From positions 19,317 through 83,316 of the forward strand of contig JAHIUA010000088.1 in NCBI GenBank assembly GCA_018817385.1: a DNA stretch of 64,000 bases, given 5' to 3'. The position numbers were made by a program, and so were the translations under genes. This document shows, piece after piece, positions 54,551-62,757 of this stretch. The DNA is from Pseudomonadota bacterium (GTDB taxonomy: Bacteria; Desulfobacterota; Desulfobulbia; Desulfobulbales; Desulfocapsaceae). Numbering within the stretch: the first letter of the stretch is position 1; the number at the start of each line of letters is the position of its first letter. The notes under the pieces were generated by a model. It saw only the letters and a program-made list of their open reading frames with translations. It had not been told where the DNA came from and searched no databases.

Positions 54551-55882
54551 ATGAACTATCAGCAAGCCTGGGATTACCTGGATAGCCTTCAGTTTCACAA
54601 GATTAAACTGGGACTCGAGGCCATGCGTTCTTTTATGGATCGTGTTGATAATCCTCAACAGCGTCTGAATTATATCCATGTTGCCGGGACCAACGGCAAG
54701 GGATCTGTCAGTGTCACGCTTTTGACACTCTTATCCCGAGCAGGATACCGAGTCGGTCTCTATACTTCACCGCATCTCAGTTCGGTTCGTGAACGCTTCC
54801 GCATCAATGACTCTTTTATCAGTGAAGAAAAGTTTGCTGCGCTGGCCACCAGAATAAGCGAAGTTCTGGGTGGGGGAAAAATCACCTATTTTGAATTCAC
54901 CACTGCCCTTGCCTTCCTCTGGTTTGCGGAAGAAGATCTTGATCTGGTGGTCCTGGAAACAGGACTGGGAGGGAGATTGGACGCCACCAACATCGTGACC
55001 CCTCTGGTTTCGGTTATTACGAATGTCAGTATGGACCATGAGGCCTATCTGGGGAACACCCTCTCAGCTGTGGCTATGGAAAAGGCCGGTATCATCAAAC
55101 CGGGTGTGGCGGTCGTCTCGGCAGTGAAAGAAGGAGAAGGGCTTGCGGAGGTTCGTGAGGTGTGCCGGGAGAGGGAGGCGCCACTGTTTCTCTATGGGAA
55201 TGACTTTTGTTCTACGCTCTTGGGTAATGGCAGCTGGTCCTGGCATGGCGAGACAGCGTTTTTCAAGCGTTCCTTCCAGGGCTTGCATTGTGCCATGAAG
55301 GGTGAATATCAGATTGGCAATGCCTCTTTGGCCCTTGCTGTCATTGAACTGCTGCAAGAAAGGGGCCTTGTCCTCTCGGCAGAGGATGTCTGTCAGGGAC
55401 TGGCTGCTGTGCAGTGGCCGGGGCGCCTGGAGTATTTCTGTCTTGATCGGCAAAGCAGGGCGCGGGCCAGGTCCACTGGAGCTGTGGGGACGATTTCTTA
55501 TCTCCTGGATGGAGCGCACAATCCGGCTGGCGTTGACAGTCTGGTCCAGACCCTGCAAAAAGAGTATTCTTTCCGAAGGCTTCTGGTGATATGGGGAGCC
55601 ATGATGGATAAGGATCTAAAGAAGACCTTACCGCCGGTGGCTGAGCTGGCAGATCTGATCTTTCTCACCAAGCCAGTGGGGGAGAGGTCGGCTGAACCGG
55701 AGCTTTTGCTGGAGCATGTTCCTCCCCTTCTTCAGGGTCGCTGTCATCTCTATGCAACAGTAGAAGAGGCCATAGCAGGGGCTGAGGCCGAGGCCGGAGA
55801 AGATGACCTGATTCTTATTGCCGGATCGCTCTATCTGGTGGGTGCCTCTCGTAAGATTTTATTGGGAGAACTGGTCCCGTGA
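54551..55882 (+). CDS. folC: Folylpolyglutamate synthase / dihydrofolate synthase
   Basis: 443 residues, a Mur-ligase-related enzyme that adds glutamate to dihydropteroate or folates. The ATP loop is HVAGTNGKGSVSVTLL near 40, followed by LYTSPHLSSVRERFRIN near 75, LETGLGGRLDATN near 135 and SMDHEAYLGNTL near 162, with LLDGAHNPAGV near 317 in the C-terminal domain. Length and motifs match bacterial FolC. It lies 11 bases after the helicase gene and its TGA overlaps the GTG of the HNH gene. Confidence 0.95.
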   Translation: MNYQQAWDYLDSLQFHKIKLGLEAMRSFMDRVDNPQQRLNYIHVAGTNGKGSVSVTLLTLLSRAGYRVGLYTSPHLSSVRERFRINDSFISEEKFAALATRISEVLGGGKITYFEFTTALAFLWFAEEDLDLVVLETGLGGRLDATNIVTPLVSVITNVSMDHEAYLGNTLSAVAMEKAGIIKPGVAVVSAVKEGEGLAEVREVCREREAPLFLYGNDFCSTLLGNGSWSWHGETAFFKRSFQGLHCAMKGEYQIGNASLALAVIELLQERGLVLSAEDVCQGLAAVQWPGRLEYFCLDRQSRARARSTGAVGTISYLLDGAHNPAGVDSLVQTLQKEYSFRRLLVIWGAMMDKDLKKTLPPVAELADLIFLTKPVGERSAEPELLLEHVPPLLQGRCHLYATVEEAIAGAEAEAGEDDLILIAGSLYLVGASRKILLGELVP

Positions 55883-56190
55883 GCAGGGAGTTTTTTGATT
55901 TCGATGCCCCGGACGAGTCCGAGATCCGGCGGCAAAGGGCCATAGCCAGGGATCTGCGGAAGAGTCGCTGGTGGCAGCAGAAGACCGCATCGGGTAAGTG
56001 TCATTTTTGCCGAAAAATATTTCCTTTCAAGTCCTTGACCATGGATCACCTCCTTCCTCTGGGGCGCGGTGGTCGCAGCACTAAGGATAATCTTGTTCCC
56101 TGCTGCAAAAGCTGCAATAACAAGAAAAAGAGCATGCTTCCCCTGGAATGGGAGGCATATATGGAGACTTTGAAGGGCGAATCTGAATAG
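55879..56190 (+). CDS. Small HNH-endonuclease-like protein
   Basis: 103 residues from GTG 55879, which overlaps the folC stop (GTGA). Zinc-binding cysteines CHFC and CCKSC frame an HNH core: MDHLLPLGRGGRSTKDNLVP followed by NNKKK. The N-terminal part is charged. The domain normally cuts or binds nucleic acid; small stand-alone members like this have no assigned role. Coupling to folC suggests a housekeeping location rather than a mobile one. Confidence 0.85.
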   Translation: MSREFFDFDAPDESEIRRQRAIARDLRKSRWWQQKTASGKCHFCRKIFPFKSLTMDHLLPLGRGGRSTKDNLVPCCKSCNNKKKSMLPLEWEAYMETLKGESE

Positions 56191-56296
56191 CCCGGCCTCT
56201 TTTTCAGCAACAAAAAAAACGGAGGAGGAGTGTCCCTTCACCTGAAAAAAGCAAAGACCTCTGCTGCGTAGCACATCCCCCCTATCTTAAAATAAA

Positions 56297-56336
56297 GGGC
56301 TGGTCACTCAGCTTGGATAGAGCTGTCGGCCTCCTC
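56297..56336 (+). pseudogene. tRNA-Arg-like 5' fragment in a 0.7-kb gap
   Basis: This stretch aligns over about 40 bases with the 5' half of the tRNA-Arg gene at 58321: both start with GGGC, share ACTCAG/GCTCAG, TTGGATAGAG and GTCGGCCTCC, with a few substitutions and two one-base insertions. The T-arm and acceptor 3' strand are missing, so it cannot make a tRNA. The rest of 56191-56797 shows no gene. Confidence 0.6.
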
Positions 56337-56800
56337 AGTTTCCTTCCCATCTCCGCCTCCCATCTCTTCGGTACTGTTTTTCTCCTCGTTCAGGTGCACT
56401 GGAAATTCTTAGGTGAAGACAGCTCTGTCCTGACGAACGTGTTCAAAAAAGCCAACGGCGCTCGCTCCTATCCGTCTGTTATGTGACAATTGTGAGAAAC
56501 TCGGCTCTGCCGTTTTCAGGATCTACCGCTCTATTTTCTCGGCTGAACTGTCGCCTGGCCTGGTGCAAAGAAAATCGGAACTGTTCAGCAGCACTTCCCC
56601 TTCGCCCATTGAGGTCTTCTCGAAGGGCACGAGTATGCTTCAACGTCCTGAATGAACGAATAGTATACAGGGAGTTATGGGTCGCTGGGTGATTTCGCCC
56701 AGAGGGGAGGGTTCACAAGAGCGACTTGAGGGGGATGACGTGTTGTGAGGGAACTCCTGAAAAGGCGATTATCCTAGGGTGGTTACAGCCGAAAGAAAAA

Positions 56801-56864
56801 TTGTCATAAATTGACAAATGTTTTTGTAAAGTCTTTGACTTCATAAAATTTAAAATGATATAAG
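56801..56864 (+). promoter_or_regulatory. Promoter with upstream TTGTCA/TGACAA inverted repeat
   Basis: TTGTCA (56801-56806) and TGACAA (56812-56817) form an inverted repeat with a five-base spacer, a possible operator. Eighteen bases further is TTGACT (56835-56840), then an 18-base spacer and TATAAG (56859-56864), a good sigma-70 match 45 bases before the ATG of the secreted repeat protein. TTGACAA also occurs at 56881. Confidence 0.55.
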
Positions 56865-56909
56865 TAATAATGTGCATTTGTTGACAATCATTCTTGTTTG
56901 GAGAGGGCT

Positions 56910-58085
56910 ATGAGAAAATTTGGATGTTATGTAATCCTGGCAGGGATGGTCCTGCAAGGAGCAGCGGTATTTGATACAGCAGAAGCTGCAGATGAGGCAG
57001 TGTGTAAACCTAAGGTCGTCGTTGTCCCCCTGTCGTCTGCAGGCGTCAGTATGGCTGTAGGGGATGCGGTTGCCGGAGATGTTTTGGCCGGCAAGACTTT
57101 CTCAAATGATAGCGAGACAGGTATCAGTGGAACGATGGTGGATAACCGTGCCGTTTTGATTACTCCCGGTACACTTGATCAGACGATTTCACAGGGATAT
57201 CACAATGGTGATGGGTATGTAGTGGGAGATGGAGATCTTCTCTCGGCAAATATTAAAAGTGGAGTAACTCTTTTTGGAGTATCTGGCCAACCAGAGGTCG
57301 TTGATACGAGCAGTGGTGATGCAGTTGCAGGTGAGATCCTGGCTGGGAAGAGGGCCTGGGTGGATGGAGGTGAAGTGACGGGCACTATTCCTACGAATAC
57401 TCTATCCGCAACGATATCCTCCTTTGATGCCGGATATTATGAGGCGGGTAATTTAACTGGCGTCGACCCTGATTTGACAACGGACAACATACGAGCCGGA
57501 GTGTCACTCTTTGGTGTAACTGGCGAATCAGAGATCGTTGATACGAGCAGTGGCGATGCAGTTGCAGGTGAGATCCTGGATGGGAAGAAGGCCTGGGTGG
57601 ATGGGGCTGAAGTGACGGGCACTATTCCTACGAATACTCTATCCGCAACGACATCCTCCTTTGATGCCGGATATTATGAGGCGGGTAATTTAACTGGCGT
57701 TGACCTTGATTTGATGACGGACAACATACGAGCCGGGGTGTCACTCTTTGGAGTCGAAGGAAATACTAATGTAGTCGATACATCGGCAGGCGATGTCATT
57801 CCCTCCGATATTAAATCTGGAAAAATAGCCTATAGTGCTGGAAGTCAAGTTGTAGGAACCTATATGACTGGTGTAACAATAGTATCTCGAGCCTGGGGAT
57901 GTAATATAGACCTACTCACTGGTCAGTCAGCGGCGTGGAATCAGAGCCAATGTGAAACTGATTGTGGGCTTGCTGCTGTGACTAATTGCGTTCAAGTTTG
58001 TGGTCTTCTTGGAATGAGTTTAGATAGTGGTACCTCTGCAGGAGGGGTCGATGTCAAATACGAGTTCTGTAATGCATCGATTTGA
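56910..58085 (+). CDS. Secreted protein with tandem 79-residue repeats
   Basis: 391 residues from ATG 56910 (GGAGAGGG upstream); a TTG four codons earlier is unlikely. The signal peptide (MRKFGCYVILAGMVLQGAAV) probably ends near AEA-AD. The mature part is repetitive: DAVAGEILAGKRAWVDGGEV, GTIPTNTLSAT, SSFDAGYYEAGNLTGVD and NIRAGVSLFGV occur twice almost unchanged, with more divergent copies before and after. The C terminus has several cysteines (QCETDCGLAAVTNCVQVCGLL). Similar repeats occur in phage tail-fibre-like and surface proteins. A cell-surface or extracellular role is inferred; no enzyme motif is seen. Confidence 0.8.
   Translation: MRKFGCYVILAGMVLQGAAVFDTAEAADEAVCKPKVVVVPLSSAGVSMAVGDAVAGDVLAGKTFSNDSETGISGTMVDNRAVLITPGTLDQTISQGYHNGDGYVVGDGDLLSANIKSGVTLFGVSGQPEVVDTSSGDAVAGEILAGKRAWVDGGEVTGTIPTNTLSATISSFDAGYYEAGNLTGVDPDLTTDNIRAGVSLFGVTGESEIVDTSSGDAVAGEILDGKKAWVDGAEVTGTIPTNTLSATTSSFDAGYYEAGNLTGVDLDLMTDNIRAGVSLFGVEGNTNVVDTSAGDVIPSDIKSGKIAYSAGSQVVGTYMTGVTIVSRAWGCNIDLLTGQSAAWNQSQCETDCGLAAVTNCVQVCGLLGMSLDSGTSAGGVDVKYEFCNASI
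57300..57773 (+). repeat. Two tandem 237-bp repeats inside the secreted-protein gene
   Basis: Units 57300-57536 and 57537-57773 differ at only a small number of bases. Both begin GTTGATACGAGCAGTGG. A third, diverged unit starts at 57774 with GTCGATACATCGGCAGG. The period, 79 codons, keeps the frame. This looks like a recent internal duplication. Confidence 0.92.
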
Positions 58086-58320
58086 CATGATTGGAGTATC
58101 CCACTGGCTTAAGGTATTGAACTGATCAGATTATTGAATACAGGGGAAGAGGTTTCGGTAACAGATGGTGTGGGGTTGAGCCTCTTGCTTCTATTTGCTC
58201 CTTTGTTGAAACAAAGGTGGAACTTGGAACGACCAAAAAAGAAAAAAATGGTGCAGGAACAGTGTAAGTGGTATAGAGAGAGCCATGTACAATTTCTGTC
58301 TCATGCTTCCTTTTAAAAAA

Positions 58321-58397
58321 GGGCGGGTAGCTCAGTTGGATAGAGTGTCGGCCTCCGAAGCCGAAGGTCGAGGGTTCGAATCCCTCCTCGCCCACCA
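58321..58397 (+). tRNA. tRNA-Arg (anticodon CCG)
   Basis: A 77-base cloverleaf with encoded CCA. The acceptor GGGCGGG pairs with CTCGCCC (one G-T), the D-arm is GCTC/GAGT, the anticodon stem TCGGC/GCCGA encloses the loop CTCCGAA, giving anticodon CCG, and the T-loop is GTTCGAATC. The discriminator is A. Confidence 0.96.
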
Positions 58398-58405
58398 GTA
58401 ATATA

Positions 58406-58440
58406 AAGGGTTTTAGCCGACTTGGCTAAAACCCTTTTTT
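58406..58440 (+). terminator. Intrinsic terminator after tRNA-Arg
   Basis: AAGGGTTTTAGCC pairs with GGCTAAAACCCTT around a five-base loop and is followed by a T-run. It starts nine bases after the tRNA CCA. Confidence 0.92.
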
Positions 58441-58685
58441 GTTTTCCCCATTTCTCCCACCGGGGGAATTTGTATGTTATTTTTATGTAAGAAATTGATG
58501 GTAATTGTAGCCGCCTGCCAAGTCTGGAACCAGGACTGCAAATTATAGACTGAGCCTGAACGGTAGTTCAAGCGCAGTCTTTTTTGTGGGTTAAGCCAAT
58601 TGTCTTATGGACAGTAAAGAATAGAGATTTGAGGGGGTATTAAGAATTGGAAAGAGACCGTTACTGATCCTTTGCGGTGAAAAAA

Positions 58686-58740
58686 ACATGGCTATTTGCT
58701 GTGATGGGTGGAATCCACCCATCACAGCAAATAGCCATGT
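58686..58740. repeat. 55-bp near-perfect palindrome (27-bp arms)
   Basis: The left arm starts ACATGGCTATTTGCTGTG and the right arm is its exact complement, with a single central base at 58713. Six A flank it on the left (58681-58686) and GAAAAAC on the right, so only a transcript on the - strand would carry a T-run after the stem. No - strand gene lies to its right. The rest of the 58441-58918 gap shows no gene. Confidence 0.9.
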
Positions 58741-58918
58741 GAAAAACAGGTACAAAAAGAATTCTTGCCTTTGGAGATAGGTACGTATATTTGTTAACTG
58801 TATGGAATATAAATTATTTAAAAGAAAATCACCAGACGTAGTTGCTGGTCTACTGGATTGGGTTGGAACTATGAGGAACTCATCGTTGAGTAGTCATTGA
58901 CAAAATACAGGAGGCAAT

Positions 58919-59347
58919 ATGCCGAAATCAGACCGCACTATGATAAAAAACATTGGAATCTGGATCGATCATAAAGAGGCATTTGTGGTCTCAGGAGAAG
59001 ACGCCCAACCAGCCATTGAGCGAATTGAGTCAAACGTCGAAAGTCACTTTCGTCCATCGGGTGGCTGGAAAGCATCTGGCACAAACGTGGCTCAATCAGT
59101 CTCAAAAGAGCAAAAAGGAGACGAACGCCGCCAGCATCAACTTAATAAATTCTATCAAGTGGTGATCGAAAAGGTTGGTAACGCCGATGAGATCTACATT
59201 TTTGGTCCAGGGGAAGCGAAACTTGAACTGGTAAAAAAAATTGAGAAAATAAAAAGCCAGCACGTAAAAATTGCTGCAGTTGAAGCCTCCGACAAGTTAA
59301 CTGAAAACCAGATAGTTGCAAAAGTGAAGTCATTTTTTTCAGTTTAA
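58919..59347 (+). CDS. Conserved hypothetical protein (possible translation-machinery-like family)
   Basis: 142 residues with a strong ribosome-binding site (CAGGAGGCAAT). The N terminus NIGIWIDHKEAFVVSG and the later FYQVVIEKVGNADEIYIFGP resemble a family annotated as translational machinery or eRF1-domain-like proteins in bacteria: an RNase-H-like beta strand region followed by a Rossmann-like half. Soluble, no cysteines. The function is unknown. It has no operon partner. Confidence 0.7.
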   Translation: MPKSDRTMIKNIGIWIDHKEAFVVSGEDAQPAIERIESNVESHFRPSGGWKASGTNVAQSVSKEQKGDERRQHQLNKFYQVVIEKVGNADEIYIFGPGEAKLELVKKIEKIKSQHVKIAAVEASDKLTENQIVAKVKSFFSV

Positions 59348-59583
59348 AAGTATGGGGTCGACTGACCGGTAGCGATTTGTATCGATGGTAATTGACGGAG
59401 AATCAGTCACTGCATGTTGATGAACGCAAGGGGCACTGGCTTGTTGCCTGTTGCCCCTTTTTTGTTTCCTCTGCTTATTACCATCTCTGAGTTTCCTTGC
59501 AGCAAGTGCGTTTGCCAGTTTGCTATACACGAAATCTCTCTTAAACGAATATGCAACCAGCTCAATAGAGAAATCCTGACAAA

Positions 59584-59883
59584 TTGCGGCAGGTAAGAGT
59601 CTACGGAAGACCTTCTAAGGGTTGGCTTGGTCTGAGCCGTTGTTGTCCATATTGTCAAATAATTCCACCGCGAATGGATTTTGCAGATGCTTTTATATAT
59701 GAGGATGAGCTGAATCGATTTCAAAACGAGTCCCTACGTGTTGGCTCATGTTTGGCCGATGGTCAGGAGTATTCGCTGGTACAACGCAATTTGACGGATT
59801 CTTTTCTATTCCCATCAGGACAGCGAACAACCTATGAAACCCTCAAGAGGGAAACCTGTGCTGCAAGTATTGAAGAGATATGA
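59584..59883 (+). pseudogene. Possible remnant of a flavoprotein reductase, coupled to the radical SAM gene
   Basis: The 99-codon frame begins with TTG and has no clear ribosome-binding site. The segment DAFIYEDELNRFQNESLRVG and the later EYSLVQRNL loosely resemble the C-terminal NAD(P)-binding end of ferredoxin-NADP reductases. The frame stop overlaps the ATG of the radical SAM gene (ATGA). It may be a gene fragment, a small real gene or a chance frame. The 236-bp gap before it holds no other candidate. Confidence 0.3.
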
Positions 59884-60728
59884 AGCATAACAAACGGTTT
59901 CGGAAAATTTATGTGGAGATCGGTAACCGCTGCAACCTCTCCTGTCATTATTGCTCGCCTGTAAGGCGGACTTTGCGGACAATGAGCGTTGGCGAATTTG
60001 ATTCCATAGCCGCACAGATTTCTCCTCTCACCGATCTTATCTTTCTTCATGTCAAGGGTGAACCTTTGCTCCATCCTCATCTTGAGGATATTCTCAGGAT
60101 TTGTCACAGGCACAAGCTTGCGGTGAATCTGACGACCAATGGACTCTTGTTAGCAAAGGTGGGAGCGGCTCTTTTACAAGCGCCGGCTCTTCGGCAAATA
60201 AACATCTCTTTGCACTCCTTGGCCGTTCATAAGCAAGAGAATTATCTGGAGCAGATATGGGCGTTTGTTGCTGCAAATGTATCCAGGACACTTCCTTGTT
60301 ATATTTCTCTTCGTCTCTGGAATTATAAAGATGGCGTTGGCAGTGAGGGGAACAGAGTAATTCTGGATGCCATTGAAAAAGAGTTTAAGGCCAGCCTTGG
60401 CCAGGATGTTTTGCAGAGGTACGAGGGGATCAAGCTTGGCAGTCATCTTTATCTGAATAGAGATCTTGTCTTTACCTGGCCTGAGATGTCCCATGACCTG
60501 AGGACGGGAGCACTTTTCTGCCCGGGGTTGCGGGATCAGATAGCCATCCTTGCTGACGGAACGGTGACTCCCTGTTGTCTTGACAGCAACGGAGAGATTG
60601 AGCTTGGGAATATTTTCGAGCAGCAGATTGGTGAGATTGTGGGGTCAGAACGGTGCAGGGCAATTGTGAAGGGATTTTCTCAGAATAAGGCTGTGGAGAA
60701 GCTGTGTAAAAGGTGTAATAGTCGCTGA
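59880..60728 (+). CDS. Radical SAM/SPASM-type enzyme
   Basis: 282 residues. The cluster motif CNLSCHYC near 19 (CxxxCxxC) is followed by FLHVKGEPLLHPHL near 56 (the GEP motif) and LTTNGLLL near 84, typical of radical SAM enzymes. The C terminus has a SPASM-like set (FCPGLRDQIAILADGTVTPC, CCLDSNGEIELGNIF, LCKRCN) binding a second Fe-S cluster. SPASM enzymes modify peptides or proteins, or act as anaerobic sulfatase maturases. The substrate is not evident here; no obvious precursor peptide gene was seen. Confidence 0.88.
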   Translation: MKHNKRFRKIYVEIGNRCNLSCHYCSPVRRTLRTMSVGEFDSIAAQISPLTDLIFLHVKGEPLLHPHLEDILRICHRHKLAVNLTTNGLLLAKVGAALLQAPALRQINISLHSLAVHKQENYLEQIWAFVAANVSRTLPCYISLRLWNYKDGVGSEGNRVILDAIEKEFKASLGQDVLQRYEGIKLGSHLYLNRDLVFTWPEMSHDLRTGALFCPGLRDQIAILADGTVTPCCLDSNGEIELGNIFEQQIGEIVGSERCRAIVKGFSQNKAVEKLCKRCNSR

Positions 60729-60927
60729 TAAGAAATTGTTTATTTGCCTTTCCATGGCGACAGACTGACCGTGCCGGGATAATTTGTGGATAGAACGACT
60801 TTGGAAAATTGCTTTCTCGCAGCCCCCTTGTCTGAATTATTTAAGATTCCCGGAGGAAGGAAGGGACCCTTTCTCCCCCATAAAAAAACAATACTGTTCA
60901 ATTGCATGAGAATGGGAGACAAGGTTC

Positions 60928-61293
60928 ATGGGACATTGGTGCAGGATATGTGGTAGTATAAGGCCAAATGAAAAATTTTCAGGAAAAGGTCATAGAAATC
61001 ATATTTGCAAAGCGTGTAGTCGTAAGCCAAAAGAAGAGATCGAAGAAATTGAGCAAAGAGAAGAAATTTTCAACTACTTGAAACAGGCAAATATCTCCAA
61101 AAAAAATATCGCAAGACTTGAGACGCTTACTTGTTCTTCCAATAAGAAAATTTTGGAACTGGCAACTATTGTTTTGGAAGTCGCCCGTATTAAACCAAAT
61201 AAAAAACGGAGACTTAAGTTTTTGGCAAAGGAGCATGGAAAACTCCTTTTAAAACTCGAAAAGTCAGGGCTCATCATGGCCCATCACTGCTAA
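60928..61293 (+). CDS. Small zinc-ribbon protein
   Basis: 121 residues. CRICGSIRPNEKFSGKGHRN followed by HICKACSRKP forms a four-cysteine treble-clef/zinc-ribbon at the N terminus. The rest is helical and basic (KKNIARLETL, KPNKKRRLKFLAKEHGK), suggesting nucleic-acid or ribosome contact. I know similar small proteins scattered across Firmicutes and Proteobacteria without assigned function. The 200-bp gap upstream shows no other gene. Confidence 0.7.
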   Translation: MGHWCRICGSIRPNEKFSGKGHRNHICKACSRKPKEEIEEIEQREEIFNYLKQANISKKNIARLETLTCSSNKKILELATIVLEVARIKPNKKRRLKFLAKEHGKLLLKLEKSGLIMAHHC

Positions 61294-61529
61294 TCTCGGG
61301 GAAAAGGGGACGGATTTATTGGTCGGGCAAGGTCGCGTGTTGCTGCGGCTGTGGAGTCCGGTCCGGAAGTAACCCCTTGAGAAACAACTTGTTGCAGGCA
61401 AGAACTCTTTGGAAAGATGCCATTGTGGTCTGTAGAAGCCGTTTTCGCGGGCAAAAACAGACCTCACCAAAGAATATAGCGGCCAAAGCGGTTTTTTCCC
61501 CGGCAGAAGGAGGAGGAAATTATAATCAC

Positions 61530-62264
61530 ATGGAGAACACAACAAAATTAGCAGTTCTTATTGATGCGGATAATGCGCAACCAAGTATTGTCGATGGTCT
61601 GTTGACAGAGGTGGCAAATTATGGGATAGCCAGCGTCAAGAGAATTTATGGCGACTGGACAGCACCCGGCCTCAAAGGATGGAAAGAAGTCTTGCTCCAT
61701 TATTCTATTCAGCCAATGCAGCAATTTGCCTATACAAAAGGAAAGAACGCAACTGACAGTGCCATGATTATCGATGCCATGGATCTGTTGTATACCGGTA
61801 ACTTTAATGGCTTCTGTCTGGTGTCGAGTGATAGTGATTTTACCAAGTTGGCATCAAGAATCAGAGAATCCGGATTGTTGGTGTATGGGTTTGGTGAGCA
61901 AAAAACACCCCCTCCATTTGTGTCAGCTTGTGATAAATTTATTTATACAGAGGTCCTGCGTGTTAAATCAGATGACCATCAGGCTATTGTTAAAAAATCG
62001 AGTAATGAATTGAAACGAGATACCAAACTGGTCAGCTTGCTGCGTAATGCAGTGGAAGCATCTTCCGATGATAGTGGGTGGGCCCATCTCGCACCGGTGG
62101 GCAGTAATATTGCCAAGCAGGCTCCTGATTTTGATCCACGTAATTATGGCTATGCGAAGCTCGGTGAGCTGGTCTCTGCAACGAAGCTTTTTGATCTAGA
62201 AGAAAGAAAAATAGGCGACACGAATTCAAAGGCTCTTTATGTGCGTGATACACGGAATAAATAA
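61530..62264 (+). CDS. NYN-domain protein with C-terminal OST-HTH/LOTUS-like domain
   Basis: 244 residues from ATG 61530, preceded by AGGAGGAG at a rather long distance. Upstream codons in frame look non-coding. The PIN-like NYN nuclease core has acidic residues in VLIDADNAQPS near 10, ATDSAMIIDAMDLLY near 73 and LVSSDSDFTKLASRIRE near 95. The C-terminal 80 residues (LVSLLRNAVEASSDDSGWAH, DFDPRNYGYAKLGELV) match the OST-HTH (LOTUS) RNA-binding domain usual in this family. Probable role: an RNA-cleaving or RNA-binding protein. Single gene, with DUF6172-like downstream. Confidence 0.88.
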   Translation: MENTTKLAVLIDADNAQPSIVDGLLTEVANYGIASVKRIYGDWTAPGLKGWKEVLLHYSIQPMQQFAYTKGKNATDSAMIIDAMDLLYTGNFNGFCLVSSDSDFTKLASRIRESGLLVYGFGEQKTPPPFVSACDKFIYTEVLRVKSDDHQAIVKKSSNELKRDTKLVSLLRNAVEASSDDSGWAHLAPVGSNIAKQAPDFDPRNYGYAKLGELVSATKLFDLEERKIGDTNSKALYVRDTRNK

Positions 62265-62405
62265 AAAATGAGTTTTTTAAAAGTATTGGTAAGAAAATCG
62301 TCCCGATGTCGGACGAGGAAAAAGGGAACTGCTCTACTGGTTACCCTGAAAAATGGACCTCACTGAATCTGTCATCTCCTCGCGTAACCACCTTTAGGAA
62401 TAATA

Positions 62406-62705
62406 ATGAAAAAAACGTTTAAATTGAGTCACCCAAAGATCAAACTTCCAAGACTTGTTGAAGCCATCAAATATGAAGTCAAAAAATATATAAAAAGAGA
62501 ACGGAGAAAAACTCTCCCCCCCAATGTGGATTTTTGGGATTTTGACTGCCGGTTCGGTGATGATGAAGCAAGTAGTGAAGTGATTCATGTGTCTGCTATT
62601 AATAAATATATTTCTTCGGCCGAAGAAAGAGAGCTTGAATCCTTTTATTTGGAAATTCTGGTCAAGCCAGGTTGCCGAAGCAAAAAACCTAAGGAAGAAC
62701 AGTAA
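62406..62705 (+). CDS. DUF6172-like small protein
   Basis: 99 residues. KKTFKLSHPKIKLPRLVEAI, EVKKYIKRERRK, DFWDFDCRFG and EVIHVSAINKYISS follow a small proteobacterial family I recall as DUF6172. Basic N-terminal half, acidic middle, no cysteine pairs beyond single ones. The function is unknown. The start ATG has a weak purine-rich leader. It lies 141 bases after the NYN gene. Confidence 0.75.
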   Translation: MKKTFKLSHPKIKLPRLVEAIKYEVKKYIKRERRKTLPPNVDFWDFDCRFGDDEASSEVIHVSAINKYISSAEERELESFYLEILVKPGCRSKKPKEEQ

Positions 62706-62757
62706 GTAACGGGGGAAGGTTCATTACGTCAGGAGCAGAGAAAAAAATCAGAAAAGC

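Noticed and set aside
58126..58395. 89-codon - strand frame starting MGEEGFEPSTFGFGG
   Set aside because: It is the antisense of the tRNA-Arg gene. This peptide type is a known artefact of translating tRNA complements.
61330..61375. String CCGGTCCGGAAGTAACC resembling part of the SRP RNA loop
   Set aside because: The conserved GGAAGGAAGCAGCC block and the long pairing stem of the SRP RNA are absent.
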